Source: Tianweitania sp. UT-5YL-CI-8
GTDB taxonomy: Bacteria > Pseudomonadota > Alphaproteobacteria > Rhizobiales > Rhizobiaceae
Direction: 5' to 3'
DNA length: 64,000 bases
NCBI RefSeq assembly: GCF_030010215.1
Contig: NZ_JASCRR010000003.1
Coordinates: 124,001-188,000, forward strand
In this document: positions 44,800 to 54,333 of the stretch, piece after piece
Layout of the letters: each line of letters opens with the position of its first letter
Numbering within the stretch: position 1 is the first letter of the stretch
The notes under the pieces: model-generated
Told to the model about the DNA's origin: nothing
The model's input: only the letters and a program-made list of their open reading frames with translations
Databases searched by the model: none
Translations under genes and position numbers: made by a program

Positions 44800-45552
44800 A
44801 TGCGTCTATTCATAATCAGCATTGCGACTCTCACCATTTTCCTTTTTGCAGCAGGGGCGAACGCCCAATCATTTCGACGGCAATTCACCGTGCCGACGAC
44901 GAATGGCGGGATTCTGGTCGAGGGTTTCGGGAACTGCGCGACCGCAACGTGCCCGGCTGTTGTGATCTTGAGTGGGAGCAAGGGCTTCGCAGCGCCTGTT
45001 TATGACGAGATCGGCCAGAAGCTCCGGGCAGCGGGTCTGAATGCCTATCTCGTTCATGTCCTGTCGGCGGCCGACCTCGACGCTATCGCCACGGCGAGCA
45101 GCGCGCGGGCGCGGATAGCCTATTATGCGCGGCGGCTGCCAAACTGGACTTCCGCCGTTCAAGACGTGGCCGCCTATCTTGCGGGTCAACCGCGCCACGG
45201 CGGCAAGGTCGGTGCTCTCGGAATCTCCCTTGGCGCGCAAATCGCTTCGGCGGCCTCGGTTGGACAAGCGAATATTGACGCGCTGGTGCTGGTCGATGGT
45301 GGCTTCCCGAACGGCTATTCTCAGCCTGTCCGTTCATTGCCGCCCCTGCATTTGATCTGGGGCAGCGCCGACCGGACGTTCCCCTTGTCGATGGGCCGGG
45401 AGCTGCAACGAACGGCACAGCGGCGTGGAGGGCCTGTCACCCTCGACGTTTACGAGGGCGCGCACGACTTTTTCTTGAGATCGGGAACCCGGAGCGCCGG
45501 CGCAGCGCACCAGAGCGCGGCTGAGTTTCTGGCAAAGCAACTATCGCGTTAG
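44800..45552 (+). CDS. Secreted alpha/beta-hydrolase (dienelactone-hydrolase-like)
   Basis: 250 residues from the ATG at 44800. Signal peptide RLFIISIATLTIFLFAAGANA; hydrolase core with CPAVVILSGSKGF near the oxyanion region, nucleophile elbow GALGISLGAQIA (Ser in GISLG), VLVDGGFPNG, LIWGSADRTFPL with the acidic residue and YEGAHDFF with the His. The triad order fits the DLH-like family. Cargo of the element, followed 68 bp later by a methyltransferase gene. Substrate unknown. Confidence 0.8.
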   Translation: MRLFIISIATLTIFLFAAGANAQSFRRQFTVPTTNGGILVEGFGNCATATCPAVVILSGSKGFAAPVYDEIGQKLRAAGLNAYLVHVLSAADLDAIATASSARARIAYYARRLPNWTSAVQDVAAYLAGQPRHGGKVGALGISLGAQIASAASVGQANIDALVLVDGGFPNGYSQPVRSLPPLHLIWGSADRTFPLSMGRELQRTAQRRGGPVTLDVYEGAHDFFLRSGTRSAGAAHQSAAEFLAKQLSR

Positions 45553-45620
45553 GTGTTGCAGGTTTTGGGATTAATGCGACAAGCGTCTATGTTTTGTTAG
45601 TTCTGAAGTGGGTTCCATTG

Positions 45621-46487
45621 ATGACACCTGACGAATTGAAGATCGTGCGGCGAGCTTATGCGAAGCAGATCACGGCGGCTGTTAGAATTGTCGATGAGCG
45701 TGTTGAAAAGGCCTTTGCCGAGGTTCCGAGGGAGGATTTTCTTGGACCAGGGCCCTGGCCGATCTTCCGAATGCGAAAAGCCTATGTTCCGACGCCGACT
45801 GCCGATCCAGTCTATGTCTACACCGACGACATCATTGGTATCGTACCCGAGCGCCACATCAATAATGGCCAGCCCTCTCTTCATGCCTTCCTGCTATCGC
45901 GGGCCGCACCGCAAGCGGGCGAACATATCGTGCATGTCGGTGCCGGCAGCGGCTACTATTCCGCGATCATGGCGCGGCTCGTTGAGCCTGCCGGCAAGGT
46001 GACGGCGGTCGAGTTCGAGCCGGAGCTTGCCGAACGGGCAAAGGCAAATTGTGCCCCATATCCAAATGTCTCCGTGATCGAGGGCGACGGCAGCGCCGTC
46101 CCGTTCGATCCGGCGGATGTGATCTATGTGAACGCCGGCGCAACCCGGCCTGCGAATATCTGGCTGGACCGGCTCACGGATGGTGGCAGGCTGATCCTCC
46201 CGCTCACGACCGACATGGGGTTCATCAGCAGCAATTGGAGCAACATGCACCTTCGCGGGGCGGTGTTTCTGGTGACACGCGTGGCTGATGAATTTCATGC
46301 ACAATGGATATCACCTGTGGCGATCTTCCCTTGTGAGGGGATGCGCGATGAGAAATCGGAAAAGGCGCTCGCGACAGCATTCGAGAACGGTGATTGCAAG
46401 CGGGTGACACGCCTCTATCGCACCGATGATGTGCCACCCGAGCGGTGTTGGCTTCAGGCTCCCGGCTGGTGCCTTGCTTATGACTAG
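45621..46487 (+). CDS. PCMT-like SAM-dependent methyltransferase
   Basis: 288 residues from the ATG at 45621. Resembles protein-L-isoaspartate O-methyltransferase: VEKAFAEVPREDFLGPGPW, NNGQPSLHAFLLSRAAPQAG, SAM motif I VHVGAGSGYYSAIMARLV, then TAVEFEPELAERAKANCAPY, VSVIEGDGSAVPFDPADVIY and LTDGGRLILPLT. It is longer than housekeeping PCMT, with a Cys/Trp-containing C-terminus of its own. Either protein repair or modification of a small substrate is possible. Paired with the upstream hydrolase as cargo. Confidence 0.82.
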   Translation: MTPDELKIVRRAYAKQITAAVRIVDERVEKAFAEVPREDFLGPGPWPIFRMRKAYVPTPTADPVYVYTDDIIGIVPERHINNGQPSLHAFLLSRAAPQAGEHIVHVGAGSGYYSAIMARLVEPAGKVTAVEFEPELAERAKANCAPYPNVSVIEGDGSAVPFDPADVIYVNAGATRPANIWLDRLTDGGRLILPLTTDMGFISSNWSNMHLRGAVFLVTRVADEFHAQWISPVAIFPCEGMRDEKSEKALATAFENGDCKRVTRLYRTDDVPPERCWLQAPGWCLAYD

Positions 46488-46681
46488 CCGTGCATCCTGA
46501 ATGCGGCCGCCTTGTCGTGAAAATCCTGACTCGTGGACGGCGCGCGCAGCGGCCGGGGAACCCCTGCCGCGACATGTCGCAAAAGTCTGTCGCGCAAATT
46601 CGACTATTGCACCTGACTTTTACGACGAAATTTCCTTTAAGAAATCAGTATCGGCTCGGCCTGTCGCGAACTTAGGCCTTG

Positions 46682-47097
46682 TTTACCGCGACAGCACGCC
46701 GGCGCTGAATCCGCTGATGTTGAGCATCGAGGCGATGCCGACGAACAGCCCGCCAGCGCCGCAGAGGAACCGAAGCGCGATGATGGAGTCGAAGGCGCTG
46801 TGCGCCACTCCATGCAGCAGCGCATAGCCTGCGATCGCCGCGGGCGTGGCGAAGATCACGAGAAGGACGATCCTCAGGATCGAATTCCCGACGGCGCGAG
46901 CAGGCGACGATCAGGGTGACGGACAGAAACGCCGCGCCGAGCGCGGCAAGGCCGGACATCAGGAAACCGGCATCCGTCGCATGGACATACCTGAAGGCGG
47001 CGAGCCCGACCATGAACGGGAGGGCATAGATCGAGAAGTGCCAGGCAATCACGGTGAGCGCGATCGCGAACGAGATGGCGAGCAGGATGAGCGTCAT
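46682..47097 (-). pseudogene. Multi-pass membrane protein, frameshifted
   Basis: The first frame from the ATG 47097 gives TLILLAISFAIALTVIAWHF, FMVGLAAFRYVHATDAGFLM and LGAAFLSVTLIVACS, then turns into an Arg-rich non-membrane sequence. Another frame picks up at about 46890 with NSILRIVLLVIFATPAAIAG, YALLHGVAHSAFDSIIALRF and GIASMLNISGFSAGVLSR, ending at TAA 46682. Together they form a four-helix protein of about 138 residues seen in similar elements. One indel near 46890-46900 splits it. Confidence 0.65.
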
Positions 47098-47249
47098 GGA
47101 GGCCTCCAGATGATCGGTTCGGGGATCACGACAGGCTGCCTGAGGATACGCTCCGTCTGCGACTGGGCTTCGATACCGGTTCTACGAGGATGTATGGATG
47201 TGATCCTTTATGCTGGCTGTCGTCAAGCAAAGCCGGTGAAGAGCAGCGC

Positions 47250-48182
47250 TCATGCGCTGCCCTCGACCTTCATGACCGGGATGCCGAGCTTCCTGGCCTT
47301 GTCGGCGAGGTTTTCCTGGATGCCGGTTCCGGGGAAGACGAGGACGCCGACCGGCAGGGTGTCCAGCATGGCGTCGTTGCGCTTGAAGGGCGCGGCGCGG
47401 CCGTGCTTGTCCCAGTCGGGCTTGAAGGCGATGTGCGGCACCTTGCGGCTGTCGGCCCACTTCGCGGCGATCAGCTCGGCGCCCTTGGGCGAACCTCCAT
47501 GCAGTAGCACCATGTCGGCGTGCTTGGCTCGGACCTGATCGAGTCTCGCCCAGATCAGGCGGTGGTCGTCGAAGTCGAGGCCGCCGGTGAAGGCGACCTT
47601 GGGACCGGCGGGCAGCATCACCTCGGCCTCGGATCGGCGCTTCGCGGCGAGGAAGTCTCGGGAGTCGATCATCGCCGAGGTCAGGTTGCGATGGTTGACC
47701 ATCGAGCCGGAGCGTGGCCGCCAGGGCGTTCCGGTGTGGTGTTCAAAGTGCTCGGCCGCCTGGTCGCGCATCAGCTCGAAGGCGTCGCGCCGCTCGATCA
47801 GTGTCTGGCCTTCCGCCGTGAGGCGCTCCAGTTCGACGCTTTTGACCTCGGTGCCGTCCTGTTCGCGCTGGAGGCGACGCTGCGCCTGCTCGTTGTCGTC
47901 GAGCTCGCGATCGATCCGGCCGGTGGCGCGATGGAAGACGTTGACGGTTCCCCAGAGCAGTTCGTCGAGGTCGGGTTCGAGCCGGGTGTCACTGAGAGTG
48001 GCGATGAGGGCATCGAAGATGTCGGCGATGGCTCCTGCGATCTCGCCGCCCTCGGGCAGTGGTCTCGGATCGGGTTCGTCCTGGAAGGGACGCCAGCCAT
48101 AGAGCTGGAGTTCGGTGATGAGGTGATCGGTCGGGGATGAAGCGTGGTCAGGCTCGAAGCCGTCCTCGTGTTCGTTTCTCAT
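47250..48182 (-). CDS. DUF2493 (SLOG-like) protein
   Basis: 310 residues. The C-terminal half is a DUF2493/YspA-like SLOG nucleotide-binding Rossmann domain: KVAFTGGLDFDDHRLIWARL, DMVLLHGGSPKGAELIAAKW, HIAFKPDWDKHGRAAPFKRN and VGVLVFPGTGIQENLADKAR. The N-terminal half is charged and helical (ERLTAEGQTLIERRDAFELM). SLOG proteins sense or make nucleotide signals; in ICEs this gene is a standard but uncharacterised backbone part. The 354 bp to its right (48183-48536) hold a nested hairpin and no gene. Confidence 0.88.
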   Translation of the reverse strand: MRNEHEDGFEPDHASSPTDHLITELQLYGWRPFQDEPDPRPLPEGGEIAGAIADIFDALIATLSDTRLEPDLDELLWGTVNVFHRATGRIDRELDDNEQAQRRLQREQDGTEVKSVELERLTAEGQTLIERRDAFELMRDQAAEHFEHHTGTPWRPRSGSMVNHRNLTSAMIDSRDFLAAKRRSEAEVMLPAGPKVAFTGGLDFDDHRLIWARLDQVRAKHADMVLLHGGSPKGAELIAAKWADSRKVPHIAFKPDWDKHGRAAPFKRNDAMLDTLPVGVLVFPGTGIQENLADKARKLGIPVMKVEGSA

Positions 48183-48296
48183 CAGCGTGGCTCCTTCGTC
48201 GTCTGACCGCGACCGTCGCGGCCTTCATGGCGCCGACAGCCCACGGGCGGGCCGGACAGGCAGCCCTCGCTCGCGGGGGCCTTGATGGCCGGGCAC

Positions 48297-48386
48297 GGCT
48301 ATTTTGCTTCGCGCTGCAAAGGCGGCTGATCCGGGGTCCCCACGCGACCTGTCGCGTGGGGTGGTCGGGCGCCGGCGGAAAATAGC
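48297..48386. other. Nested hairpin region (oriT or regulatory candidate)
   Basis: An 11-bp perfect stem CCCCACGCGAC (48338-48348), CT, GTCGCGTGGGG (48351-48361) lies inside a wider inverted repeat GCTATTTT (48298-48305) and AAAATAGC (48379-48386). No T run follows, so it does not look like a simple terminator. A nested pair of inverted repeats in a non-coding gap of a mobilisable element is a possible nick-region or replication-origin structure. Confidence 0.4.
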
Positions 48387-48536
48387 AAGGGCGCGGCCAT
48401 TGCCTTTCCGGGCCGTTTGTGGGCTCGATGCGCTGAAGAAGAAGGCCGGGTCGTGGTCTCTGCGACATTCGCGGGCCACGTGGAAACGAACCTGGCGGAC
48501 GGCGGCTCTGCCACTCGCTCGATTCCCCGATTCCAC

Positions 48537-49586
48537 CTATGCCGCCAGCACCATGAAACGGCTGGCATCCTCACGGACGAGCTGGCGCCGCATCAATGTC
48601 GTGAGGGCGTCGGGGCCGTAGCGCCGCAGATCCTCATTGAAGTCCTCGAGCCGCGGCGTCAGCACCACCGTCTCGATCCCGACGCCTGCCGCCCGCTCCA
48701 GGAGCCTCTCACGCGCGTGATCGCCTGCCGGATCACGGTCGCACAGGACGTAGAGCCTTCGCAGTGTCGCAGGGAACAGGATGGCGGCGAGGTGGGCGGC
48801 GGACGTCGCCGCCAGCATCGGCATGCGGCCAATGCCCAAGCGGGCGGACAGCACGGTCTCGATGCCTTCGCCGGCCGCCAGAACGTCGGATGCCGCACCG
48901 AAGCGGATGCCATGTCCGAGCAGGTCGCCCATCGCACGCCTCGGCGTCTCGATCGGCGCCTTGCCGAGACGCGCTTCGGAAAAGCCGGACGGGTCGAGCC
49001 AGGTGCGATGGGCGCCAGTGATATGACCGTCGAGGTCAGTCACGGCGGCGATCATTGCCGGCCAGATCTCGGTCGGGGAATGCTCGTTCGGCCGATGATA
49101 GCAGCGCGGATGGAAACGCAGGCTCGCCGTGCCGGAGAGGTTCGTGATGCCGCGACCGCGCAGATAGGAGGCGACCAACGTGCCGTGGATCGACTGCGAC
49201 ATGGCCAGCAGCCGCCGTGTCGCTTCGGGCGAGCCGGGAGGTGCTGGCGAACTTTGAGGGTTCGCGGGCTTCGGTTTCGGAAGCCTGAGAAAGGCGCGGG
49301 CTTCCTCGGCCACGTCCTTGAAGTCGACGAGGCCGAGCGTTTCGCGGATGACGTCGAGCAGGTCGCCATGCTCGCCCGTTGCGGCATCGGTGAATTTACC
49401 GGCGGCTCCCTTGCCGGATTCCGGGCCGACGAGACGCACGAACATCGAGCGCCCCTTCGTGTTGCGAACATCGCCGACCAGCCAGTAACGACCTTGGCGG
49501 CGGCCGTTGGAGAGATAGTGGCGGCACGCCGCCTCGGCCTGCCGGCCGAGACGGATCGCCAGTTCGGAGGCGTCGTGGCGAGCCAT
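48537..49586 (-). CDS. Toprim-domain primase-like protein
   Basis: 349 residues from the ATG at 49586, which overlaps the upstream stop by one base. Zinc-less primase-type start (YWLVGDVRNTKGRSMFVRLV, GKFTDAATGEHGDLLDVIRE), then SASLRFHPRCYH..., then a Toprim domain with VLAAGEGIETVLSARLG (catalytic Glu) and YVLCDRDPAGDHARERL (DxD-like). Such proteins prime or process element DNA. Coupled with the large helicase upstream. Confidence 0.88.
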   Translation of the reverse strand: MARHDASELAIRLGRQAEAACRHYLSNGRRQGRYWLVGDVRNTKGRSMFVRLVGPESGKGAAGKFTDAATGEHGDLLDVIRETLGLVDFKDVAEEARAFLRLPKPKPANPQSSPAPPGSPEATRRLLAMSQSIHGTLVASYLRGRGITNLSGTASLRFHPRCYHRPNEHSPTEIWPAMIAAVTDLDGHITGAHRTWLDPSGFSEARLGKAPIETPRRAMGDLLGHGIRFGAASDVLAAGEGIETVLSARLGIGRMPMLAATSAAHLAAILFPATLRRLYVLCDRDPAGDHARERLLERAAGVGIETVVLTPRLEDFNEDLRRYGPDALTTLMRRQLVREDASRFMVLAA

Positions 49587-52500
49587 CACGCCGCCTCGCG
49601 CTCGCCGATGCGCTGGACCGGCCAGCGTTCGAGCACCTTCGTGAGAACCTCCGGCCCGTTCGCGTCCGCAGGCACGAACATGCGGAGCTTCCACGAGATG
49701 ATCTCATGGAAGACACCATAGGCGGTGAGCCGCTCGCGCATCGTGTCGGTGAAGCCTGACAGCTCGATGCGGTTTGCGCCCATGACGCGGCTGCGCCGAA
49801 GCTGGAGGCCCTCGGTGAGGTCGAGGATGGTCCGGCCGTCCATCAGCGCGGTGAAAGCAGCGTCAGGCGACAGCGAGGACGAGCCGGTCGCGGTCGCGTT
49901 GGCGGCCCATGCCGGCGAGACCTTGCGGCCGATGATCCGCTCGCCGCGATCAGTCTGGAGCCGATAAACGCGGGTGGATTCATGCGGCAGCCGCTTCCAG
50001 ATCGGCAGGAGCAGGCCGCTCACGACATGGATGCTGCTGTCGACGAACTCCGGAACCTCCGAGAGCTCGATGTTCCATGCCTCGGAGAACAGCACACGGT
50101 CGGCTTCGACCCAGTGACTCTCCTCCATTATCTTCACCGGAATATTGTGCGCCTCCATCGGCCGGATCAGCCGGACGCGGCGTTCGATCTCGCCATCGTC
50201 GAGCATGACGCTGGAGGCCGGGAGTTGTACGGCGGCGCGGCCCGATCGCTCATTGACCAGCAGCCGGGCACGACGGTCCCGGACATGATCGAGCGCTTCA
50301 GCCAGCGTGACCGGATGATTGCGCTGGCGCCGCGTGATGGTGAGCAACTGGGTCGCCGCACCCGTGCGCGGATGGGTGTAGATCGTCTGCTGGTCGGTGA
50401 CGACGAAACTCTCCGCGCGCAGCGTCTCCAATCCGGCATCATAGGCGCCGCTGGCAATCGCTCCCTCGATCCGCGCGCTGAGCAACTGCTCGAAAGCGGT
50501 GAAGAGGATGCCCTGAAGTTCGATCGTGAGCGCGAGCAGCCGGTTGAGGAAGGTGGTGATCGGCGGCAGCTCGTCCTTGATGCCGGTAGAATCCATCAGC
50601 TTGAGGCCGGTGGCGGCTTCGAAAAGGTCGAGCGAGCAGCCTTCGACCTTGCCGCGCACGATCAGCATGTAGAGCTGGCGCAGCGCGTCGCGGGCGTAGT
50701 GGGACTCCAGATTATCCTCGGGGCGGAACAGGCCCTGGCCGCCGGTCTGGCGCTGGCCGCGCGTGATCGCGCCTAGCGTGTCGAGGCGGCGGGCAATGGT
50801 CGAGAGGAACCGCTTCTCGGCCTTCACATTGGTCGCGATCGGCCGGAACAGCGGGGGCTGCGCCTGGTTGGTGCGGTGGGTGCGGCCGAGCCCCTGAATG
50901 GCGGCGTCGGCTTTCCAGCCGGGCTCGAGGAGATAGTGGACGCGCAGCCGCGTGTTCCGCGCTGAGAGTTCGGCATGGTAACTGCGGCCGGTGCCGCCGG
51001 CGTCGGAGAAAACCAGAATACGCTTCTGGTCGTCCATGAAAGCGGCGGTTTCGGCGAGATTGGCCGAGCCGGCTCGGTTCTCGACAACAAGGCGGTCGAT
51101 GCTGCCCGAGCCGGTCTTACGTACGATCCTGCGCGAACGGCCGGTGACTTCCGCCACCACCTCCGTCCCGAAATGCTGAACGATCTGGTCGAGCGCGCCG
51201 GGAACAGGGGGAAGGCTCCCCAGCTTCTCGATCAGCGCGTCCCGCCGGGCGACCGCCTCGCGGCTCTCGACCGGCTGGCCGTAGCGCGTGACCGGCCGCG
51301 ACGACAGATTACCTTCCGAGTCGGTGAACGGCTCGTAGAGCTGGACCGGGAAGGAGTTCTGCAAATACGAGCCGACATATTCGCGTGGCGTGATGTCGAT
51401 CCGGAGATCATTCCATTCCTCAGTCGGCACCTCGGCAAGGCGACGCTCGGTGAGCGCTTCGCCAGTGGAGACAATCTGCACGACGGCGGCATGCCCTTCC
51501 TCCAGATCGCGCGTGATGGAGCGCAACAAGGTCGGCGTCTTCATCGAGGTGAGCAGATGGCCGAAGAAGCGCTGCTTGGTGCTCTCGAACGCCGATCGAG
51601 CGGCAGACTTCGCCTGCCGGTTCAACGTGCCGGACGAGCCGGTGATGTTGGCCGCCTCCATCGCCGCATCGAGATTGTTATGGATGATGCCGAAGGCGCT
51701 GGCATAGGCGTCATAGATGCGGGTCTGCTCGGGCGTCAGATTGTGCTCGACCAACTCGTATTCGACGCCGTCGAAAGAGAGTGACCGAGCCGTGTAGAGA
51801 CCGAGCGCGCGCAGGTCGCGGGCCAGCACCTCCATCGCCGCGACGCCGCCGGCCTCGATCGCCTCGACGAACTCGGCCCTCGTCGAGAACGGAAAATCCT
51901 CGCCGCCCCAGAGGCCGAGCCGCTGGGCATAGGCGAGATTGTGGACGGTCGTGGCGCCGGTTGCGGAGACATAGACGATGCGGGCGTTCGGCAGCGCGTG
52001 TTGAAGGCGAAGCCCGGCGCGGCCCTGCTGCGAGGGGGCAGTGTCGCCGCGCTCACCCTTGCTGCCGACGGCGTTTTGCAAAGCATGGCATTCGTCGAGG
52101 ATGATGACGCCATCGAAGCCAGCGCCGAGCCAATCGACGATTTGCTTGACGCGAGAGACCTTGTCGCCGCGCTCGTCGGTTCTGAGCGTGGCGTAGGTCG
52201 AGAACAGGATGCCCTCGGGCAGCGTGATCGGCTTGCCCTGCGCAAAACGCGACTGCGGTGTGATCAGCAGGCGCTCCATGCCGAGCGCAGACCAGTCGCG
52301 CTGTGCGTCTTCGAGCAAGGTTTCTGATCGACTGAGCCACACCGCCTTGCGGCGTCCCTGCATCCCGTTGTCGAGGACGATGCAGGCGGCCTGGCGGCCC
52401 TTGCCGACGCCGGTGCCGTCGCCGATCATGAAGCCGCGCCGGAAGCGCACGGCGGACTTCGCATCGTTGCGCGCGGCAGTGACGACATCGAACGTCTCAT

Positions 52501-53929
52501 CGACCGTCCACGATCCCGGCAGATATTCGGAATGCGCCTCGCCGGCATAGATGACGGTTTCGAGCTGGACATCCGACAGGAGGTCGAAGGCATTGGCCGG
52601 AAGCCGTGGCCGATAGCTCGGCTTCGGCGGAGCGACCGACGCCATGGCCGCCGACTGCACCAGCTTGGTCGGATGGGGCTGTGCATTGGGGATACGGATC
52701 GCCTGGAGCGCGTACTCCTCATAGATGGCGTCGCTGATGTGGGCGGTTTCGGCCTCGTGGCGCTCGACGGTCTCGTAGGCGAGATCGACGCCTTCGGGTT
52801 CGGCCAGTGTCTTCGCGGGGACCGCTTTGGCGGCGCGGGCGATATAGCCGCGCAAGGTGCGCGGTGCCGGCGTCGCCTCGACCGGGACCGAAACAGCAGC
52901 ATCGACGGGCTGCCGGGCAGGAACATGCTCAGCCACCCAGGCCATCAGCGTCGCCGCGTCGGGCGCAACGCCGGGCGTGGCCGGAAACACGGTCGGATCG
53001 TCGGCCAGCAACTTGTCGATGACGGTCAGCCGTGTCGGGAAGCTGGTACCGTGCTTGGCGTAGACCGAGCCGTCTATGGCAGCGGAAAACACGACTCGGC
53101 CGCGCTCCTGCAGCCGGACATAAGCGGACGCCCAGGCCGGGGCATCGGGCCCGAAATTCGCGCCGGTGATGGTGACGAGACGGCCGCCCGGAGCAAGGCG
53201 CGTCAGCGCCGAGGCGACATGGCGGAACGCCGCGTCGGCCATTCGGGTTTCGACATTCGCCATGGCCGAGAATGGCGGGTTCATGAGCACGACGCTCGGC
53301 GTGACGGCCGGATCGAGATGATCATCGATCTGGGCGGCGTCGAAGCGCGTGACAGGGAGAGCCGGGAAAAGCGAGGCAAGAAGATTGGCGCGCGTCTCGG
53401 CCAGCTCGTTGAGGACGAGCGTGCCGCCGGCGATCTCGGCAAGGATGCCGAGAAGGCCGGTGCCGGCCGAGGGCTCCAGCACGCGGTCGGCCGGGGTGAT
53501 CCCCGCGGCGGTCGCGGCGACGAGGCCGAGTGGGATCGGTGTCGAGAACTGCTGGAAGGCTTCGCTCTCAGCCGAGCGGCGCGTGTGGGTCGGCATGAGC
53601 CCGGCGATCTTCGTCAGCAACGGCAGGCTCGCAGCCGGGGAGCCGGCCTTGCGCAGCAGCGCCTTGCCGAACTTGCGCAGGAACAGCACCGTCGCCGCCT
53701 CGCAGGCCTCATAGGCGGTCTTCCAGGTCCAGGCGCCCGACGCATCAGAGGCCCCGAAGGCGGTTTCCATCGCGTGGCGCAGCGCCGGAGCGTCGATGCG
53801 CTGGCCGCGTTCGAGGTGGGGGAGAAGGATCTGCGCGGCCGCAAGGATGGCGGCGGCGATATCGGCTTCGGAGCCGTGCGGGATCGTCGCGGCCGCGTCA
53901 GCGGCCACGGGTGCGGACATCATGTTCAT
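49586..53929 (-). CDS. Methyltransferase-Strawberry notch helicase fusion
   Basis: 1447-residue DNA-processing protein. An N-terminal class I methyltransferase-like domain has LEPSAGTGLLGILAEIAGGT and the catalytic-type SVVLMNPPFSAM (about 215). A Strawberry-notch/SNF2-like helicase follows: Walker A IGDGTGVGKGRQAACIV (about 505), DExH box IILDECHALQNAVG (about 610). The C-terminal helicase part has LVFSDAGGTGRSYHAELSAR and AAIQGLGRTHRTNQAQPPLF. The ATG at 53929 gives a natural start; an extension to 54112 is open but unlikely. Common in large plasmids and ICEs, where it may counter host defence or assist replication. Confidence 0.92.
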   Translation of the reverse strand: MNMMSAPVAADAAATIPHGSEADIAAAILAAAQILLPHLERGQRIDAPALRHAMETAFGASDASGAWTWKTAYEACEAATVLFLRKFGKALLRKAGSPAASLPLLTKIAGLMPTHTRRSAESEAFQQFSTPIPLGLVAATAAGITPADRVLEPSAGTGLLGILAEIAGGTLVLNELAETRANLLASLFPALPVTRFDAAQIDDHLDPAVTPSVVLMNPPFSAMANVETRMADAAFRHVASALTRLAPGGRLVTITGANFGPDAPAWASAYVRLQERGRVVFSAAIDGSVYAKHGTSFPTRLTVIDKLLADDPTVFPATPGVAPDAATLMAWVAEHVPARQPVDAAVSVPVEATPAPRTLRGYIARAAKAVPAKTLAEPEGVDLAYETVERHEAETAHISDAIYEEYALQAIRIPNAQPHPTKLVQSAAMASVAPPKPSYRPRLPANAFDLLSDVQLETVIYAGEAHSEYLPGSWTVDETFDVVTAARNDAKSAVRFRRGFMIGDGTGVGKGRQAACIVLDNGMQGRRKAVWLSRSETLLEDAQRDWSALGMERLLITPQSRFAQGKPITLPEGILFSTYATLRTDERGDKVSRVKQIVDWLGAGFDGVIILDECHALQNAVGSKGERGDTAPSQQGRAGLRLQHALPNARIVYVSATGATTVHNLAYAQRLGLWGGEDFPFSTRAEFVEAIEAGGVAAMEVLARDLRALGLYTARSLSFDGVEYELVEHNLTPEQTRIYDAYASAFGIIHNNLDAAMEAANITGSSGTLNRQAKSAARSAFESTKQRFFGHLLTSMKTPTLLRSITRDLEEGHAAVVQIVSTGEALTERRLAEVPTEEWNDLRIDITPREYVGSYLQNSFPVQLYEPFTDSEGNLSSRPVTRYGQPVESREAVARRDALIEKLGSLPPVPGALDQIVQHFGTEVVAEVTGRSRRIVRKTGSGSIDRLVVENRAGSANLAETAAFMDDQKRILVFSDAGGTGRSYHAELSARNTRLRVHYLLEPGWKADAAIQGLGRTHRTNQAQPPLFRPIATNVKAEKRFLSTIARRLDTLGAITRGQRQTGGQGLFRPEDNLESHYARDALRQLYMLIVRGKVEGCSLDLFEAATGLKLMDSTGIKDELPPITTFLNRLLALTIELQGILFTAFEQLLSARIEGAIASGAYDAGLETLRAESFVVTDQQTIYTHPRTGAATQLLTITRRQRNHPVTLAEALDHVRDRRARLLVNERSGRAAVQLPASSVMLDDGEIERRVRLIRPMEAHNIPVKIMEESHWVEADRVLFSEAWNIELSEVPEFVDSSIHVVSGLLLPIWKRLPHESTRVYRLQTDRGERIIGRKVSPAWAANATATGSSSLSPDAAFTALMDGRTILDLTEGLQLRRSRVMGANRIELSGFTDTMRERLTAYGVFHEIISWKLRMFVPADANGPEVLTKVLERWPVQRIGEREAA

Positions 53930-53961
53930 GCGAGGAACCTCGGGAGAGCGGGGAACGGGAT

Positions 53962-54025
53962 GAGCCGCGCAGCGCTCTCTCTCGACCGCACCGGCTCGAA
54001 CCCGTCCCGGCCTTCCTCTGTCTCT
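53962..54025 (-). promoter_or_regulatory. Shared structured leader, copy 1 (helicase gene)
   Basis: The 95 bp before the helicase start carries, in plus-strand orientation, a small stem GAGC/GCTC (53962-53965 and 53974-53977), AACCCGTC (53999-54006) and CCTCTGTCTCT (54015-54025). The same blocks in the same order occur upstream of the ParB-like gene and ardC. The last block abuts the stop of the DUF4326 gene. Confidence 0.5.
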
Positions 54026-54333
54026 CAGGCCGCAGACTTCATTCCACGCCACCAGGCGATGCGCTGGTTGCGGCTGACATTGGCCAGACGGCGAAGAAGG
54101 TCGCCGTGGCATGCGAGCGGTGCGCAGAAGCAGACGAGATCGCGGCCGCGCAACTCGTCAAGCGAACGCAGAAGACCATGCTGGTCTGCGAGCCAGCGCT
54201 CGTGCTTGGCGATGACGGCGGCTCGGTTGCCGTCCGGTCCGACCCGGAACGGATTGCCCCACTTCGATCCACGGCCGATGTAAACCGCGCCGGCAGGAAC
54301 GCCGGCGACGCGCTTGTTCAGAACCTTGCACAT
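54025..54333 (-). CDS. DUF4326 family protein
   Basis: 102 residues: NKRVAGVPAGAVYIGRGSKW, GNPFRVGPDGNRAAVIAKHE, LRGRDLVCFCAPLACHGDLL. The GRG..WGNPF and C.C.P..CHGD..L motifs define DUF4326, a phage/plasmid family of unknown function whose Cys/His cluster suggests metal binding. It is 95 bp upstream of the helicase. The 320 bp to its right (54334-54656) contain no gene I can support. Confidence 0.88.
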   Translation of the reverse strand: MCKVLNKRVAGVPAGAVYIGRGSKWGNPFRVGPDGNRAAVIAKHERWLADQHGLLRSLDELRGRDLVCFCAPLACHGDLLRRLANVSRNQRIAWWRGMKSAA

